A DNA stretch of 8,984 nt from an uncultured beta proteobacterium (GCA_903835865.1 CAILON010000035.1:1-8984), one strand, 5' to 3'. Shown: positions 1 to 7,270, counted from the first letter of the stretch. The notes: generated by a model not told the origin, from the letters alone. Numbers and translations are program-made.

Positions 1-1
1 C

Positions 2-406
2 CGTGCCAATCAATTGCTCATTGAAAAAGGCCATACCGCAGACAGTATGTATATCTTGATTGAAGGTGGACTGGAAGTCACCATACCGAAAGATGAGGAG
101 CAAGTAGTAGTGGCGACAATTTGGCCTGGGGACTGTGTAGGCGAGATGTCCTTGCTTACTGGGGAGCCACGATCAGCCAATGTCCGCGCTAAGGTCAATT
201 CCACTTTATTGGAAATTACGAAGGCCGATATTGCCCCGATCTTTGAGACCCATCCTGAGTTGATTGAAGAAATATCGGCGGTACTTGAGAGGCGTAAGGC
301 GGCCAATCAAATGCTGTTGAATAAAACCATGGAGCCCGGTGAGGTTGAGAGGGATATCAAGGCTTTGGCTAGGAAAATTTTGGGTTTCTTCTTTAACAAG
401 GGTTAA
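2..406 (+). CDS. Cyclic-nucleotide-binding domain protein, probable C-terminus of a cNMP-binding MscS-type mechanosensitive channel (5' end outside window)
   Basis: The reading frame is open from base 2 to the TAA at 404-406, so the gene starts upstream. The visible 134 residues are most of a cNMP-binding beta-roll: a GHTADSMYIL strand pair, then a phosphate-binding cassette with GEMSLL (Glu codon 143-145) and EPRSANV (Arg codon 170-172). These are the positions that in CRP-type domains contact the ribose and the cyclic phosphate, so ligand binding looks intact. After the domain come a HPELIEEIS helix, an ERRKAANQ segment and a basic, aromatic tail (KILGFFFNKG). From memory, that combination is typical of bacterial MscS-family channels carrying a C-terminal cNMP domain. 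The channel part is not in the window, so another cNMP-domain protein remains possible. A terminator follows, which separates it from the chemosensory operon. Known: such domains bind cAMP or cGMP. Inferred: the channel identity. Confidence 0.75.
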   Translation, partial: RANQLLIEKGHTADSMYILIEGGLEVTIPKDEEQVVVATIWPGDCVGEMSLLTGEPRSANVRAKVNSTLLEITKADIAPIFETHPELIEEISAVLERRKAANQMLLNKTMEPGEVERDIKALARKILGFFFNKG

Positions 407-442
407 CCCGAGCCTGGGCTTATTCAAAACCCCTTTGTCTCT

Positions 443-472
443 ATGCCAGGTTGATTCCTGGCATTTCTTTTA
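443..472 (+). terminator. Rho-independent terminator after the cNMP-domain gene
   Basis: There is a perfect 8-bp stem (ATGCCAGG 443-450 pairing with CCTGGCAT 457-464) with a 6-base loop, followed by a T-rich run (TTCTTTTA, 465-472). It lies 36 bases after the upstream stop codon. The reverse strand has no U-tract after the stem, so it should act on the + strand only. It implies that the chemosensory genes have their own promoter. Confidence 0.8.
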
Positions 473-591
473 GTGCTTAGCTAAGAATTCTGGAATAACA
501 GAAAAAAGTACATAAATGCCCATTTTTTGGGCTTAGCGGGGTGAATTGCCTTGAAAATTTGTTAGTATCTAAGCATGCTGGAATTGGCTTT

Positions 592-619
592 TTGCCCCCT
601 TTTAAAACCAGCCTAAAAA
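592..619 (+). promoter_or_regulatory. Weak candidate sigma-70 promoter for the chemosensory operon
   Basis: TTGCCC (592-597) and TAAAAA (614-619) are separated by 16 bases and match the -35 and -10 consensus at 4 of 6 positions each. Transcription would start near 626, leaving a short leader before the ATG at 643. An alternative -35 is TTGAAA at 551-556, but the hexamer at the right spacing (CATGCT, 574-579) is poor. I saw no convincing sigma-28 or sigma-54 site. A promoter is expected in 473-642; its exact place is uncertain. Confidence 0.25.
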
Positions 620-642
620 TAAATCCAATTGGACGACACAAC

Positions 643-2451
643 ATGAGCTTAATGAATTCTTTTGCCAAATTAAATCTACGCACTAAATTAGTGATCGGAT
701 TTACATCGGTAGTGACATTTGCGGTAATTATCTCGGCGACAGCCTTTAATGGCCTCAATATGCTGCAAGAGAATACCCAAAAGATGTATGACAAGGATTT
801 AATTGGTATTTCATTATTGCGATCACTGAACCGTGACATTAACGTGATTGGTAGAACGGTTAATCGCATGGTTCTTGCTGGTAATTTTGGAGATGAGGTC
901 GCTGTTCAGAAGGGTAAGGAAGCTATCACCAAAGTGAAGGCTGAGCTCTTAGTGAATTACGAGAAGACTAAGGGTACGATTATTCGCCCTGAATTAAAGG
1001 CAAAGATCGACTCAGTTGGCGGAATAATTAATGATTTTTATGCACAAGTTGATACCATCGTTGCAGCACTCGATAACAAAGGTGGCGCAGCTGCAGCTTA
1101 TAAAATCGTTAGCTCAAAAGAGTATCAGGACTCTCTTGCTAAGGTAATGGGCGAAATTAAAGAGATTTCTGCAGTGAAAATCGAAGGTGCTGCAAAAAAT
1201 ATGGAAGCCGCAGGGGCTGCTGCTGACCATATGAAGTGGTTGATTGGTGTCCTACTTCTTGCTGCGTTAGTGATGTCCTTGATTATTGTTACTTTGGTCA
1301 ATAAGTCTATTAATGACCCAATTACCAATTTGAAGAATGCCTTAGCCGATCTGGCTGCTGCGCGTTTAGATACTGAAGTACGCAATACTGACTACACCAA
1401 TGAAATTGGCCAAATGGCAAAAGCAGTTGCACAGTTGCAGGTCAGCCTGCAGCATGCTGCCAAGTTGGCAGAAGCTGAGCGTGAAAATAATCGCATTGCT
1501 GGCGAAACCACTAAAGAGATTGGTGGAATTATTGCTGCTGCAGCTGGCGGTGATTTCACTGCCGCCGTGAAGGTTGAGGGTAAAGAAGGTTTCTTCTTGG
1601 ATATTTCTAAGCAAGTGAATCAATTGATCGAAACTTCTCGCAATGCCTTTAGAGCGATCTCTAAAAATGCAACTAGCTTGTCTGCAGCATCTGAAGAGTT
1701 ATCGGTAGTGAGTACTCAGATGAGCTCAAACGCTGAAGAGACCAATGCGCAAGCAGGTTCCGCTTCTTCTGCTGCAACTCAAGTGAGCAGCAATATGCAA
1801 ACGGTTGCTACAGGCGTTGAAGAGTTAAGCGTTAGCATTCGGGAGATTTCTTCTAATGCCATTGAAGCATCTGCTGTTGCTACGCAGGCTGTGAATGAAG
1901 CACGTATTACTGGCGACACGATGACCAAGCTTGGTATCAGTAGTCAAGAAATTGGCAGCGTCCTGAAGGTTATATCTTCTATTGCCGAGCAGACTAACTT
2001 GCTGGCATTGAATGCCACGATTGAAGCTGCACGTGCTGGGGAATTAGGTAAAGGCTTTGCGGTTGTTGCAAACGAAGTGAAGGAATTGGCCGGACAAACT
2101 TCTCGCGCTACTGAGGAAATTAGCGGCAACATCGCTAATATCCAGCGCGATGTTAAGGGTGCGATTGATTCCATCACAGCAATTTCCGGTGTTATTAATA
2201 AGATCAATGACATCTCAGGCATTATTGCGAGCGCCGTGGAAGAGCAGGCTGCTACTGCTAACGAAATTGGTCGCACTGTGGCTGAAGCTGCAGCAGGCAG
2301 TACTGAAATTGCCCGCAATATTGATTCCGTATCAACCGTATCTCGAAATACCACCGAAGGCGCAAGCAATTGCCAGCAAGCCGCTCAAGATCTCTCCAGA
2401 ATGGCTTCTGAGCTTCAGAACATGGTGAATAAGTTCAAGGTTGAAGGCTGA
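643..2451 (+). CDS. Methyl-accepting chemoreceptor with 4-helix-bundle-type sensor, HAMP and second HAMP-like segment
   Basis: This is a 602-residue receptor that controls CheA kinase through CheW. TM1 is about residues 16-35, the periplasmic helical 4HB-like sensor about 36-197, TM2 about 199-219 and HAMP about 220-272 (INDPI start, EIGQM later). A second HAMP-like stretch lies at about 290-330 (GGDF, then GKEGFF, then VNQL). The signalling hairpin fills the rest, with its tip at about 447-475 (AEQTNLLALNATIEAARAGE then GKGFAVV). Glu pairs in methylation-type contexts occur at 365-366 and 533-534. The protein ends in NKFKVEG and lacks a CheR/CheB-tethering pentapeptide. The ATG at 643 was chosen because the frame's upstream extension to a GTG at 541 is not receptor-like; ATG 652 is an alternative. 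The SD is weak (GGA 631-633). The ligand cannot be predicted. CheA follows after 42 bases. Confidence 0.95.
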   Translation: MSLMNSFAKLNLRTKLVIGFTSVVTFAVIISATAFNGLNMLQENTQKMYDKDLIGISLLRSLNRDINVIGRTVNRMVLAGNFGDEVAVQKGKEAITKVKAELLVNYEKTKGTIIRPELKAKIDSVGGIINDFYAQVDTIVAALDNKGGAAAAYKIVSSKEYQDSLAKVMGEIKEISAVKIEGAAKNMEAAGAAADHMKWLIGVLLLAALVMSLIIVTLVNKSINDPITNLKNALADLAAARLDTEVRNTDYTNEIGQMAKAVAQLQVSLQHAAKLAEAERENNRIAGETTKEIGGIIAAAAGGDFTAAVKVEGKEGFFLDISKQVNQLIETSRNAFRAISKNATSLSAASEELSVVSTQMSSNAEETNAQAGSASSAATQVSSNMQTVATGVEELSVSIREISSNAIEASAVATQAVNEARITGDTMTKLGISSQEIGSVLKVISSIAEQTNLLALNATIEAARAGELGKGFAVVANEVKELAGQTSRATEEISGNIANIQRDVKGAIDSITAISGVINKINDISGIIASAVEEQAATANEIGRTVAEAAAGSTEIARNIDSVSTVSRNTTEGASNCQQAAQDLSRMASELQNMVNKFKVEG

Positions 2452-2493
2452 GATCGGAAGATAGAGACATAGGTCAATCTCTCCAATAGAGAT

Positions 2494-4806
2494 ATGGACA
2501 ATAACGATCAAATCTTAGATGAGTTTCTGCTGGAGGCTGGCGAGATATTCGACCAGCTCGATTTAGACTTTGTTCAGCTTGAACAAACGCCTGAAGATAA
2601 GAAACTCATCGGCAATATCTTTCGGGCAATGCATACCCTCAAAGGTAGCAGTGGGTTCTTTGCATTTCATCGCCTTGAAAAAGTTGCGCATGCGGGCGAA
2701 TCCCTTTTAAGCAAATTGCGCGATGGCGTATTCACACTAAATGAAGAAATGACGGATGTTCTCTTGGAGACATCTGATCGTTTGCGTGCAATCGTGGACG
2801 GCGTACAAAAGCAGCGACGCGAACCCGAAGGTGATGACTCAGCATTAATCCAAAATCTCAAGTTTTTGACAGATGGTGGTACTGGCCTCACTAAGACTGT
2901 TTCAACTCCTTCAGCAGCTCCTGTTTCCCCCGCAGTTGAGGTATTGATCGAGTCAGCGCCACAGGCTATCGCTGAAAAGATATTGGAGGCAGATATTGCC
3001 GATCTAGAGCAAGACGTTTTAGAGGCAGTCAAAGACGTGGCGATTGATGCTGCAGTCAATGAGGCCGAAAGCTCTAAAGAGTTGGCTGCCCCCGTCAAAG
3101 TCAGCGTCGAGTTACTCGATAAGCTCATGAACTTAGTGAGTGAAATGGTATTGGCCCGTAATCGCCTTCTGTCGTTTGCCAGAACGAGCGGTGACTTAGC
3201 ATTTAATAACACCGTAAGACGAATTGATACAGTCACCCTCGAGTTGCAAGAGCGCATGATGAAAACGCGTATGCAACCGATTAGTCAGGTCTGGTCAAAG
3301 TTTCCTCGCTTAGTGCGTGACATTGCTCAAGATTGTGGGAAAAAAGTAGAGTTGGTACAGATTGGTGCTGAAACAGAGCTTGATCGTACTTTATTGGAAG
3401 GCATTCGCGATCCGCTAGTCCATATTATTCGCAATAGCGTTGACCACGGTATTGAGTTGCCTGCTGAACGTCTTGCAAAAGGTAAATCTGAGCAAGGTAC
3501 GGTTAAGCTCCGCGCGTTTCATGAGAATGGCATGGTTGTCATTGAGATTGCTGATGATGGCGCAGGTATCGACATTCCATTAGTCAGGCAAAAAGCTATC
3601 CAACTAGGTTTAGTTACTGCTGAGCGTGCCGCTAAGTTAACTGAGCGCGAGATTATTGATTTTATTTACTTGCCAGGATTCTCCACCAAGGCTGAAATTA
3701 CTAATTTGTCTGGTCGTGGCGTTGGCATGGATGTGGTGCGAACGAATATTCATGAGATTGGTGGTACGGTTGATATTGCCACCTCTGCACAAGGTACGCG
3801 TCTACGTTTAAGTATTCCGCTGACGCTGGCGATCATGCCGGCAGTATTTGTACGTTGTAAGCAATATAGCTATGCCATTCCTCAAGTAAATGTAATAGAA
3901 ATGCTCCGCTACGAGCCACGCGAGGGCGTACCAGGCGTGGAAGATTTCTATGGCGTTCCAGTTTTCCGATTGCGCGACAAACTCATTCCTTTGGTGTTTC
4001 TCAATTATGAATTGAAGGTGGACGATGTATTGCCACCGGTTGATCAAACTTTGAATATTGTGATTGTGCAAGCTGCTGGCATTCGCTTTGGTCTAGTGGT
4101 GGATGAAGTTCTCTATATGCAGGAGGTTGTGGTCAAGTCTGTTGGACCCCTCTTAAAAGGCACCCCTGTATATAGCGGTAGCACGATCTTAGGCGATGGC
4201 CGTGTAGCACTCATTTTTGATATCAATGCTATTGCTGTTCGCTCAGGAATTATTGCTAAGCTTGCTGATAATCAGTTTGAGCAGGATATCTCTGCAGCCT
4301 TAGGGGCAAATAACGAATCGCAACAAATGTTGTTGTTTGATTTGCTTGGTTTAGAGCGTATGGTGATTCCATTGGAAATGGTCGATCGTCTAGAAATGAT
4401 CTCCGCATCACGCATAGACCGTCGTGGTAATGAGGCAGTTATGCTCTATGGCAATAAGATTATGAGGCTCATCTCCTTAGCGCACTATGTAGAAGGTGCT
4501 ACGCAGAAGAGTTTGTATGGTGATGAAACCGTGCCTGTAATCGTGCATTACCATCATGGTCAGCCTGTCGGCTTCATTGTAAAAAAAGTCCACAATATTG
4601 TGAATGTGCCTACTCAGGTTGTCATGGTATCTCCGCCCCAAAGGGGCATCATGGGTAGCGTGATCGTCAATGATTCAGTGATGAGTATTTTGAATGTTCA
4701 AGACGTTCTTAATTTATCTGGCCTTGGTCCTCATGAAGAGGCTGGTTTAGCTGGTGACAATTACATTGATAATGATGTGATCACCATGGATCGGGAGATA
4801 AAATGA
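2494..4806 (+). CDS. cheA: Chemotaxis-type histidine kinase CheA, no P2 domain, tandem CheW-like domains
   Basis: This 770-residue protein is the autophosphorylating kinase of the array. The Hpt (P1) domain has the phospho-histidine His47 in AMHTLKGSSGF. Residues about 130-200 are an acidic, Ala-rich linker with no recognisable CheY-binding P2. P3 dimerisation spans about 201-268. The P4 ATPase follows: N box HIIRNSVDHG (310-319, Asn314), G1 DDGAG (354-358), PGFST (394-398) and G2 GRGVGMDVV (407-415). P5, CheW-like, covers about 440-590. A second CheW-like domain, about 608-745, begins at QQMLLFDLLG. All kinase motifs are intact. The expected phosphate acceptors are the CheB receiver and the receiver-cyclase encoded downstream. 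The start codon is ATG but the SD is poor (AGAG 2488-2491, too close), so coupling to the receptor gene is possible. The stop overlaps the cheW start (ATGA). The second CheW-like domain is the unusual feature. Confidence 0.96.
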   Translation: MDNNDQILDEFLLEAGEIFDQLDLDFVQLEQTPEDKKLIGNIFRAMHTLKGSSGFFAFHRLEKVAHAGESLLSKLRDGVFTLNEEMTDVLLETSDRLRAIVDGVQKQRREPEGDDSALIQNLKFLTDGGTGLTKTVSTPSAAPVSPAVEVLIESAPQAIAEKILEADIADLEQDVLEAVKDVAIDAAVNEAESSKELAAPVKVSVELLDKLMNLVSEMVLARNRLLSFARTSGDLAFNNTVRRIDTVTLELQERMMKTRMQPISQVWSKFPRLVRDIAQDCGKKVELVQIGAETELDRTLLEGIRDPLVHIIRNSVDHGIELPAERLAKGKSEQGTVKLRAFHENGMVVIEIADDGAGIDIPLVRQKAIQLGLVTAERAAKLTEREIIDFIYLPGFSTKAEITNLSGRGVGMDVVRTNIHEIGGTVDIATSAQGTRLRLSIPLTLAIMPAVFVRCKQYSYAIPQVNVIEMLRYEPREGVPGVEDFYGVPVFRLRDKLIPLVFLNYELKVDDVLPPVDQTLNIVIVQAAGIRFGLVVDEVLYMQEVVVKSVGPLLKGTPVYSGSTILGDGRVALIFDINAIAVRSGIIAKLADNQFEQDISAALGANNESQQMLLFDLLGLERMVIPLEMVDRLEMISASRIDRRGNEAVMLYGNKIMRLISLAHYVEGATQKSLYGDETVPVIVHYHHGQPVGFIVKKVHNIVNVPTQVVMVSPPQRGIMGSVIVNDSVMSILNVQDVLNLSGLGPHEEAGLAGDNYIDNDVITMDREIK
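4793..4806 (+). promoter_or_regulatory. cheW ribosome binding site with ATGA stop-start overlap
   Basis: GGGAG (4793-4797) lies 5 bases before the ATG at 4803, inside the last codons of cheA. The ATG shares bases with the cheA TGA (4804-4806). This layout indicates translational coupling and would help fix the CheA:CheW ratio. Confidence 0.8.
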
Positions 4807-5246
4807 ATCGCGCCGGATCCTATGCCACCTTTTATGTAGGCAATTTATTCTTTGGCATTCCGATTGCTGTTGGAGTTGAGGTGACGATGGGGCAAGAGGT
4901 GACCCCTGTTCCCTTAGGCCCTAAAGAAGTTGCCGGCTTCTTCAATTTACGTGGTCATATTGTTACCGCGATTGATATGAGAACCCGCTTGAATATGTCC
5001 GTAGCACCTGCTGGTACGGATGCGCTTAGCATCTTCTTTCAAGATCAAGACCATTTATTTGCACTATTGGTTGATCGAGTGGGTGACTTTACTGAGGTCA
5101 CTGAACAGACTTTTGAAGAAACACCTAGCAACCTTGATCCAAATGCAAGGGAACTTATTGTTGGTGTACACAAATTAGCCGATAAATTGTTGTTAGTTTT
5201 AGATACTCACAAAATTGTCTCCGGCATCGATCTAGTTCAAAGCTAG
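4803..5246 (+). CDS. cheW: CheW coupling protein
   Basis: This 147-residue single-domain CheW is the scaffold that links the receptor tip to the P5 domain of CheA. The fold is visible from the YATFYVGNLFFGIPI strand pair, the VTPVPLGP segment and the conserved FFNLRGHIVTAIDMR motif. Arg50 sits in NLRG at the position important for receptor and kinase contacts in CheW proteins. The later FALLVDRVGDF and LLLVLDTHKI segments complete the second barrel. Its length is normal for the family (E. coli CheW is about 167). There is no signal peptide or membrane segment, so it is cytoplasmic. It overlaps cheA by four bases and precedes cheB by 24 bases. Because CheA carries two CheW-like domains of its own, this is the third CheW-type module of the cluster. 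It is the only free one in the window. Confidence 0.95.
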   Translation: MNRAGSYATFYVGNLFFGIPIAVGVEVTMGQEVTPVPLGPKEVAGFFNLRGHIVTAIDMRTRLNMSVAPAGTDALSIFFQDQDHLFALLVDRVGDFTEVTEQTFEETPSNLDPNARELIVGVHKLADKLLLVLDTHKIVSGIDLVQS

Positions 5247-5262
5247 TCTCTTACCCTTTTTT

Positions 5263-5273
5263 AGGAAGCTGTG
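5263..5273 (+). promoter_or_regulatory. Ribosome binding site and GTG start of cheB
   Basis: AGGA (5263-5266) lies four bases before a GTG at 5271. The codons after this GTG encode the first beta strand of the receiver (VRVLIVDD) at the usual distance. No ATG sits nearer in frame, so GTG is taken as the true start. Confidence 0.7.
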
Positions 5274-6434
5274 GAAAAAGTACGCGTTTTAATTGTTGAT
5301 GATTCTGCTGTAATGCGCAAAATCATTGCTAGTGCACTACAAAAAGAGCCCTCCATTGAGATTGCGGGTTTTGCTGCCAATGGATTGCAGGCGATCGAAG
5401 CTATCCAAACTTGTAATCCAGATGTCATGACCTTGGACATTGAGATGCCAGAGATGGATGGCCTGACAGCACTACGTGAAATTCGTAAAGAAAATAAATA
5501 TTTACCTATCATTATGTTTAGCTCTCTTACTCATAAGGGGGCTCAAGCTGCAGTAATGGCGCTCACAGCTGGCGCAAGTGATTATGTCGGCAAGCCCGTA
5601 AATGCTACTGGTGGCATCGACGATGCATTTAAGGTTTTGGAAACTGAACTGATTCCAAAGATTATTGGTTTAGCTAAACGCGTTAAGTCTCGCAGGGAGA
5701 GGGAAGGACAGGCTGCTAGCGCTCCAAAATTAGCTACTCTTCCTGCCGCAAAACCTTTGCCCACCGCTAAGCCTTTAGCATCCGCTAAACCAGTTTCATC
5801 TCTTGCATCAAAAATTAGCAAGGCCACTTCCGGTGTTTTAGCAAAACCAGCAGAAGCAGTTTGTATTGGTGTATCTACTGGTGGGCCGGAAGCATTGATG
5901 CAGGTTTTTGGTGCCTTTAATGCGCCTATCAGCGTACCTATTTTTATAGTTCAGCATATGCCTGCTGATTTCACGACATTACTCGCTGCTCGTTTGACGG
6001 CAACGGGAGTGACTACGGTCAAAGAGGCGGAAGAAGGTGAGATTGCTGAACCAGGGATTGCCTATATTGCGCCGGGCGGATTTCATATGACATTGTCGCG
6101 ACCGGGTACCAAAACCATTCTTCATCTAAATACCGAACCCCCAGAGAACTCTTGCAGACCGGCGGTTGATGTTTTATTTAGAACTGCAGCAGAGGTATAT
6201 GGCAATGGACTGCTTGCAGTGATGTTGACGGGAATGGGCTATGACGGCCTCAAGGGCACTCAAATCATTAAAGAAAAAGGTGGCCAAGTGATTGCGCAGG
6301 ATGAGGCGACCAGTGTGATCTGGGGAATGCCAGGAGCAGTAGTACAGGCTGGATTGGCGGATGTTGTATTGCCAATCGATAAGATCACCGATGAAATTAT
6401 TTTCAGAACCCGTAAAGTTCCAGCAAGTCGATAG
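5271..6434 (+). CDS. cheB: CheB receptor methylesterase/deamidase, receiver-regulated
   Basis: This 387-residue protein hydrolyses methyl-glutamate on the receptor and deamidates glutamines, which resets sensitivity. The N-terminal receiver (about 1-125) has the acidic pair Asp10/Asp11, phospho-acceptor Asp56, Ser84 and Lys108 (in GKP), so it should be activated by CheA. An unusually long linker (about 140-195) contains three Ala-Lys-Pro repeats. The C-terminal catalytic domain (about 195-380) carries the family's Ser-His-Asp triad: Ser202 in STGGP, His229 in VQHMP and Asp325 in TGMGYDG. The extra length over E. coli CheB (349) is mostly linker. It starts at GTG with a good SD and is one base upstream of cheR. 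No C-terminal tether for a receptor pentapeptide is apparent, consistent with the receptor lacking one. Confidence 0.96.
   Translation: MEKVRVLIVDDSAVMRKIIASALQKEPSIEIAGFAANGLQAIEAIQTCNPDVMTLDIEMPEMDGLTALREIRKENKYLPIIMFSSLTHKGAQAAVMALTAGASDYVGKPVNATGGIDDAFKVLETELIPKIIGLAKRVKSRREREGQAASAPKLATLPAAKPLPTAKPLASAKPVSSLASKISKATSGVLAKPAEAVCIGVSTGGPEALMQVFGAFNAPISVPIFIVQHMPADFTTLLAARLTATGVTTVKEAEEGEIAEPGIAYIAPGGFHMTLSRPGTKTILHLNTEPPENSCRPAVDVLFRTAAEVYGNGLLAVMLTGMGYDGLKGTQIIKEKGGQVIAQDEATSVIWGMPGAVVQAGLADVVLPIDKITDEIIFRTRKVPASR
5748..5792 (+). repeat. Three Ala-Lys-Pro repeats in the CheB interdomain linker
   Basis: Three degenerate copies of GC(A/T)AA(A/G)CC(T/A), encoding Ala-Lys-Pro, lie at 5748, 5766 and 5784, exactly 18 bases (six codons) apart. 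The translated segment reads AAKPLPTAKPLASAKP. The exact period suggests tandem duplication of an 18-base unit. Such Ala/Pro/Lys segments usually form extended flexible linkers. Confidence 0.7.
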
Positions 6435-6435
6435 T

Positions 6436-7266
6436 ATGTCTAAAGAATATCTACCGCAGTTTTACGTCATGTTAGAGCAGCAGGTAGGAATCGCTTTAGA
6501 TGACACCAAACAATATTTACTGGAATCACGTTTGATGCCCATTGCTTCACAAAATGGTTACTCGGATGTGTATGCCTTAATTAAAGTTTTAACCCAGAGT
6601 CCAGTGGGGTCCCTCCATTGGCAAGCATTTGAAGCCCTAACCACGAACGAGACTTCATTCTTTCGAGATAAGCATGTATTTGAGGCTTTGAGAAAAACAA
6701 TTCTCCCAGAGTTAATTGAAAATCATAAAAAGGATAAAACTTTACGCATTTGGAGTTCAGCCTGTTCCGCAGGTCAGGAGGCGTATAGCCTAGCAATGAT
6801 GTTGAAAGAAGATTTTTCGCATCTCCATGATTGGACAATTTATATCCAAGCAACCGATATCTCTGACTTAATTTTGGAGAAGGCAAAGTCCGGAGTCTAT
6901 AGCTCGATGGAAGCGCACCGTGGTCTTGATGCTCATTACCTGCATAAATATTTTGAGCATATCGACAAAGGGGCTTATCAAGTGAAGCCCCTTATACGTC
7001 AAATGGTCAATTTTTCTCACCATAACTTGGTAGGCGATTGGCCGTTTTATCCAAAGTTTGACTTGATTATGCTCAGAAATGTGCTGATTTATTTCAAACA
7101 GGATGTGAAAGATAAAGTGCTATCTAAGATGCAGCAACAATTAAGCGGCAGTGACAGTGTATTAATTCTGGGTGCCGCTGAATCTATTTATTTAAATGAT
7201 CTGTATAAATTAGTCGCGCTCGATAAGATTTCTTATTACAAACCCAATACCCTTGTTAAGGTCTGA
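6436..7266 (+). CDS. cheR: CheR chemoreceptor glutamate methyltransferase
   Basis: This 276-residue protein transfers methyl from S-adenosylmethionine to receptor glutamates. The N-terminal helical domain (about 1-80) ends in TTNETSFFRD (69-78). The SAM-binding Rossmann domain has IWSSACSAGQEAYSLAM (105-121; E. coli-type enzymes usually read GEEPYS here). ATDIS (139-143) and RNVLIYF (214-220) follow. Between the YF and NL of its beta-subdomain it has about three fewer residues than E. coli CheR. That fits enzymes that do not need a receptor pentapeptide. The ATG at 6436 was chosen: it is one base after the cheB stop and gives a normal N-terminus, whereas an upstream TTG in frame would run back into cheB. 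No strong SD is visible, so translation probably depends on cheB. One base separates its stop from the next gene. Confidence 0.95.
   Translation: MSKEYLPQFYVMLEQQVGIALDDTKQYLLESRLMPIASQNGYSDVYALIKVLTQSPVGSLHWQAFEALTTNETSFFRDKHVFEALRKTILPELIENHKKDKTLRIWSSACSAGQEAYSLAMMLKEDFSHLHDWTIYIQATDISDLILEKAKSGVYSSMEAHRGLDAHYLHKYFEHIDKGAYQVKPLIRQMVNFSHHNLVGDWPFYPKFDLIMLRNVLIYFKQDVKDKVLSKMQQQLSGSDSVLILGAAESIYLNDLYKLVALDKISYYKPNTLVKV
6968..6993 (+). repeat. Perfect 9-bp inverted repeat inside cheR
   Basis: AAGGGGCTT (6968-6976) and AAGCCCCTT (6985-6993) are exact reverse complements separated by 8 bases, within codons for the CheR beta-subdomain. No T-run follows, so it is not an intrinsic terminator. Confidence 0.85.
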
Positions 7267-7270
7267 CATG
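7258..7270 (+). promoter_or_regulatory. Ribosome binding site deciding the cyclase start
   Basis: AAGG (7258-7261) lies 6 bases before the ATG at 7268. The cheR stop (7264-7266) falls between them, which suggests coupled translation. The SD position favours 7268 over the in-frame TTG at 7253, which would add only five residues. Confidence 0.75.

Noticed and set aside
400..409. Palindrome GGGTTAACCC over the stop codon of the cNMP-domain gene
   Set aside because: Ten-base perfect palindromes are expected several times by chance in 9 kb, and this one has no partner site.
476..491. Overlapping palindromes CTTAGCTAAG and AGAATTCT as an operator, with GCTTAGC repeated at 531-537
   Set aside because: The sites are short, the second GCTTAGC lacks the palindromic partner, and their distance from the best promoter candidate is large. 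They could be an operator but nothing beyond chance supports it.
518..532. GCCCA-TTTTT-TGGGC hairpin as a second terminator
   Set aside because: The stem is only 5 bp and is followed by TTAGCGG rather than a T-run on the + strand, so it is unlikely to terminate transcription.
541..642. N-terminal extension of the receptor from a GTG at 541
   Set aside because: The extra 34 residues do not look like a receptor N-terminus, and the ATG at 643 places TM1 at the usual distance. The stretch overlaps the likely promoter and leader.
1944..2369. 141-codon open frame on the minus strand within the receptor gene
   Set aside because: It lies opposite the conserved signalling hairpin and its Ala/Ser-rich composition mirrors the receptor codons. 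No domain or start context supports it.
2463..2482. AGAGA/TCTCT inverted repeat between the receptor gene and cheA
   Set aside because: A 5-bp AT-containing stem with a 10-base loop and no T-run is too weak to call an attenuator or terminator.
2667..3257. 196-codon open frame on the minus strand within cheA
   Set aside because: It is Ser/Ala-rich low-complexity translation opposite strongly conserved CheA coding sequence, and no family is recognisable. It is a shadow of cheA.
6361..6435. Upstream TTG start for cheR inside cheB
   Set aside because: The 25 extra residues are simply the frame running back through cheB. The ATG at 6436 gives the normal CheR N-terminus.
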